7,185 nt of DNA from Alphaproteobacteria bacterium (GTDB lineage Bacteria > Pseudomonadota > Alphaproteobacteria > UBA828), in assembly GCA_029937205.1 (NCBI GenBank), contig JAPYQV010000136.1, positions 1 to 7,185 of the forward strand, written 5' to 3'. Position 1 is the first letter of the stretch, and each line of letters starts with the position of its first letter. The notes beneath the pieces were generated by a model. The model searched no databases, was not told where the DNA came from, and saw nothing but the letters and a program-made list of their open reading frames with translations. Of the stretch, positions 6,583 through 7,185 are shown one piece after another. The position numbers and the translations under genes are program-made.

Positions 6583-7185
6583 CAGGCGGCCACCAGGGCG
6601 GCGGCGAATTCCGCATCGTTCACATGATGCGGGCAACGCACCAGCTTGCGCGTCTCGCTTTCGATAAAAGTTTCTTCCAGCGCCTCGAACAGCGCTGCGT
6701 CGGCTTCCGGATCAAAGAACGGCATGTCCGGCGCATCAATCAGGGAGACACCTTTCTCGGGCATGAGAAAGCGCACCGGCCCGATAAATTTGTTGAGCTT
6801 GGCGCCGATCCACTCGCCGATGGCGCGGTTTTCTTCCGCTGTGGTGCGCATCAGGCTGACTTGCGGATTATGGATGTAGATATTTCGCTCACGGTATTTC
6901 TCAGGAATCGTCTCGCGGGCACCGAAATTGACTATATCGAGCGCACCGCATGAGCCGACATAAGGCAAGCCCGCCGCCGCCAGGGCGTCGAAGCGCGTCT
7001 CGCCGGCGCTGAACACGCCACCCATCAAATGGTCGCAGACTTCCGTCGTGGTGGCGTCGATACAGCCCTTTACAAAGCCCGAGGCAGCGAGCTTTTCCAT
7101 CGATTGTCCGCCGGTGCCGGTGGCGTGAAAGACGAGGCAGTCATAATCCGCCTCAAGAAGTGCCCGCACCTGGTCGACGCAATCT
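6564..7185 (-). CDS. UPF0261 / Tm-1-like ATP-binding domain protein, C-terminal half (5' end beyond window)
   Basis: The minus strand is open from the right window edge to TAG 6564-6566, giving 206 residues. That is roughly half of the usual family length of about 400. Recognisable blocks are [51 protein letters not shown] and [18 protein letters not shown], then a C-terminal helix with [11 protein letters not shown]. These fit UPF0261 (PF06792), related to the ATP-binding N-terminal domain of tomato Tm-1. The frame continues past the GTG at 7169, so that codon is not the start. A second stop (TAA) directly follows the TAG. The TIM-barrel gene lies 58 nt downstream and corresponds to the other half of Tm-1. 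The bacterial function is unknown. Confidence 0.92.
   Translation of the reverse strand, partial: DCVDQVRALLEADYDCLVFHATGTGGQSMEKLAASGFVKGCIDATTTEVCDHLMGGVFSAGETRFDALAAAGLPYVGSCGALDIVNFGARETIPEKYRERNIYIHNPQVSLMRTTAEENRAIGEWIGAKLNKFIGPVRFLMPEKGVSLIDAPDMPFFDPEADAALFEALEETFIESETRKLVRCPHHVNDAEFAAALVAAWREIAA

Overview
The window looks like chromosomal DNA of a GC-rich alphaproteobacterium. I infer this from high-GC codon use, exported c-type cytochromes, a single-domain response regulator of a style common in that class, and very tight gene packing. The lineage is not pinned by any rRNA or marker gene. There are no RNA genes, insertion sequences, CRISPR arrays or phage genes.

Left part (1 to about 5150, minus strand). 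One run of genes is read right to left. First comes a large WD40-repeat plus caspase (peptidase C14) gene at 2180-5149. Next, 7 nt after its stop, is a small exported FecR-like protein (1513-2172). Then, 24 nt after that stop, is an exported diheme cytochrome c peroxidase of the CcpA/MauG class (1488 to beyond base 1). The peroxidase has two CATCH haem sites and an EF-hand-like calcium loop. The tight spacing suggests one operon, and all three products appear to be directed to the periplasm. The caspase gene is interrupted as written: an in-frame TAA at 4798-4800, a one-base shift near 4175-4177, and probably a further one-base shift in the signal sequence at 5140-5142. The 3' part, with the catalytic His and Cys, is still fully open. 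It is therefore either a recently broken pseudogene or an intact gene carrying sequence errors.

Middle (5150-5283). A 134-nt divergent intergenic region must hold the promoters for the caspase operon and for a plus-strand CheY/DivK-like receiver-only response regulator (5284-5667). No sensor kinase gene is present.

Right part (5675-7185, minus strand). There are two co-oriented genes: the C-terminal half of a UPF0261 (Tm-1-like ATP-binding) protein that runs off the right edge, then a PEP-hydrolase-family TIM-barrel protein. These are the two modules found fused in the tomato antiviral protein Tm-1, here as separate adjacent genes. A 15-bp repeat containing a dyad lies twice around their junction. 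The TIM-barrel gene and the response regulator converge with only 7 nt between their stops.

The most interesting part is the caspase / FecR-like / EF-hand diheme peroxidase cluster. It could be an exported stress-sensing or cell-death-related module. That function is inference from gene content only.
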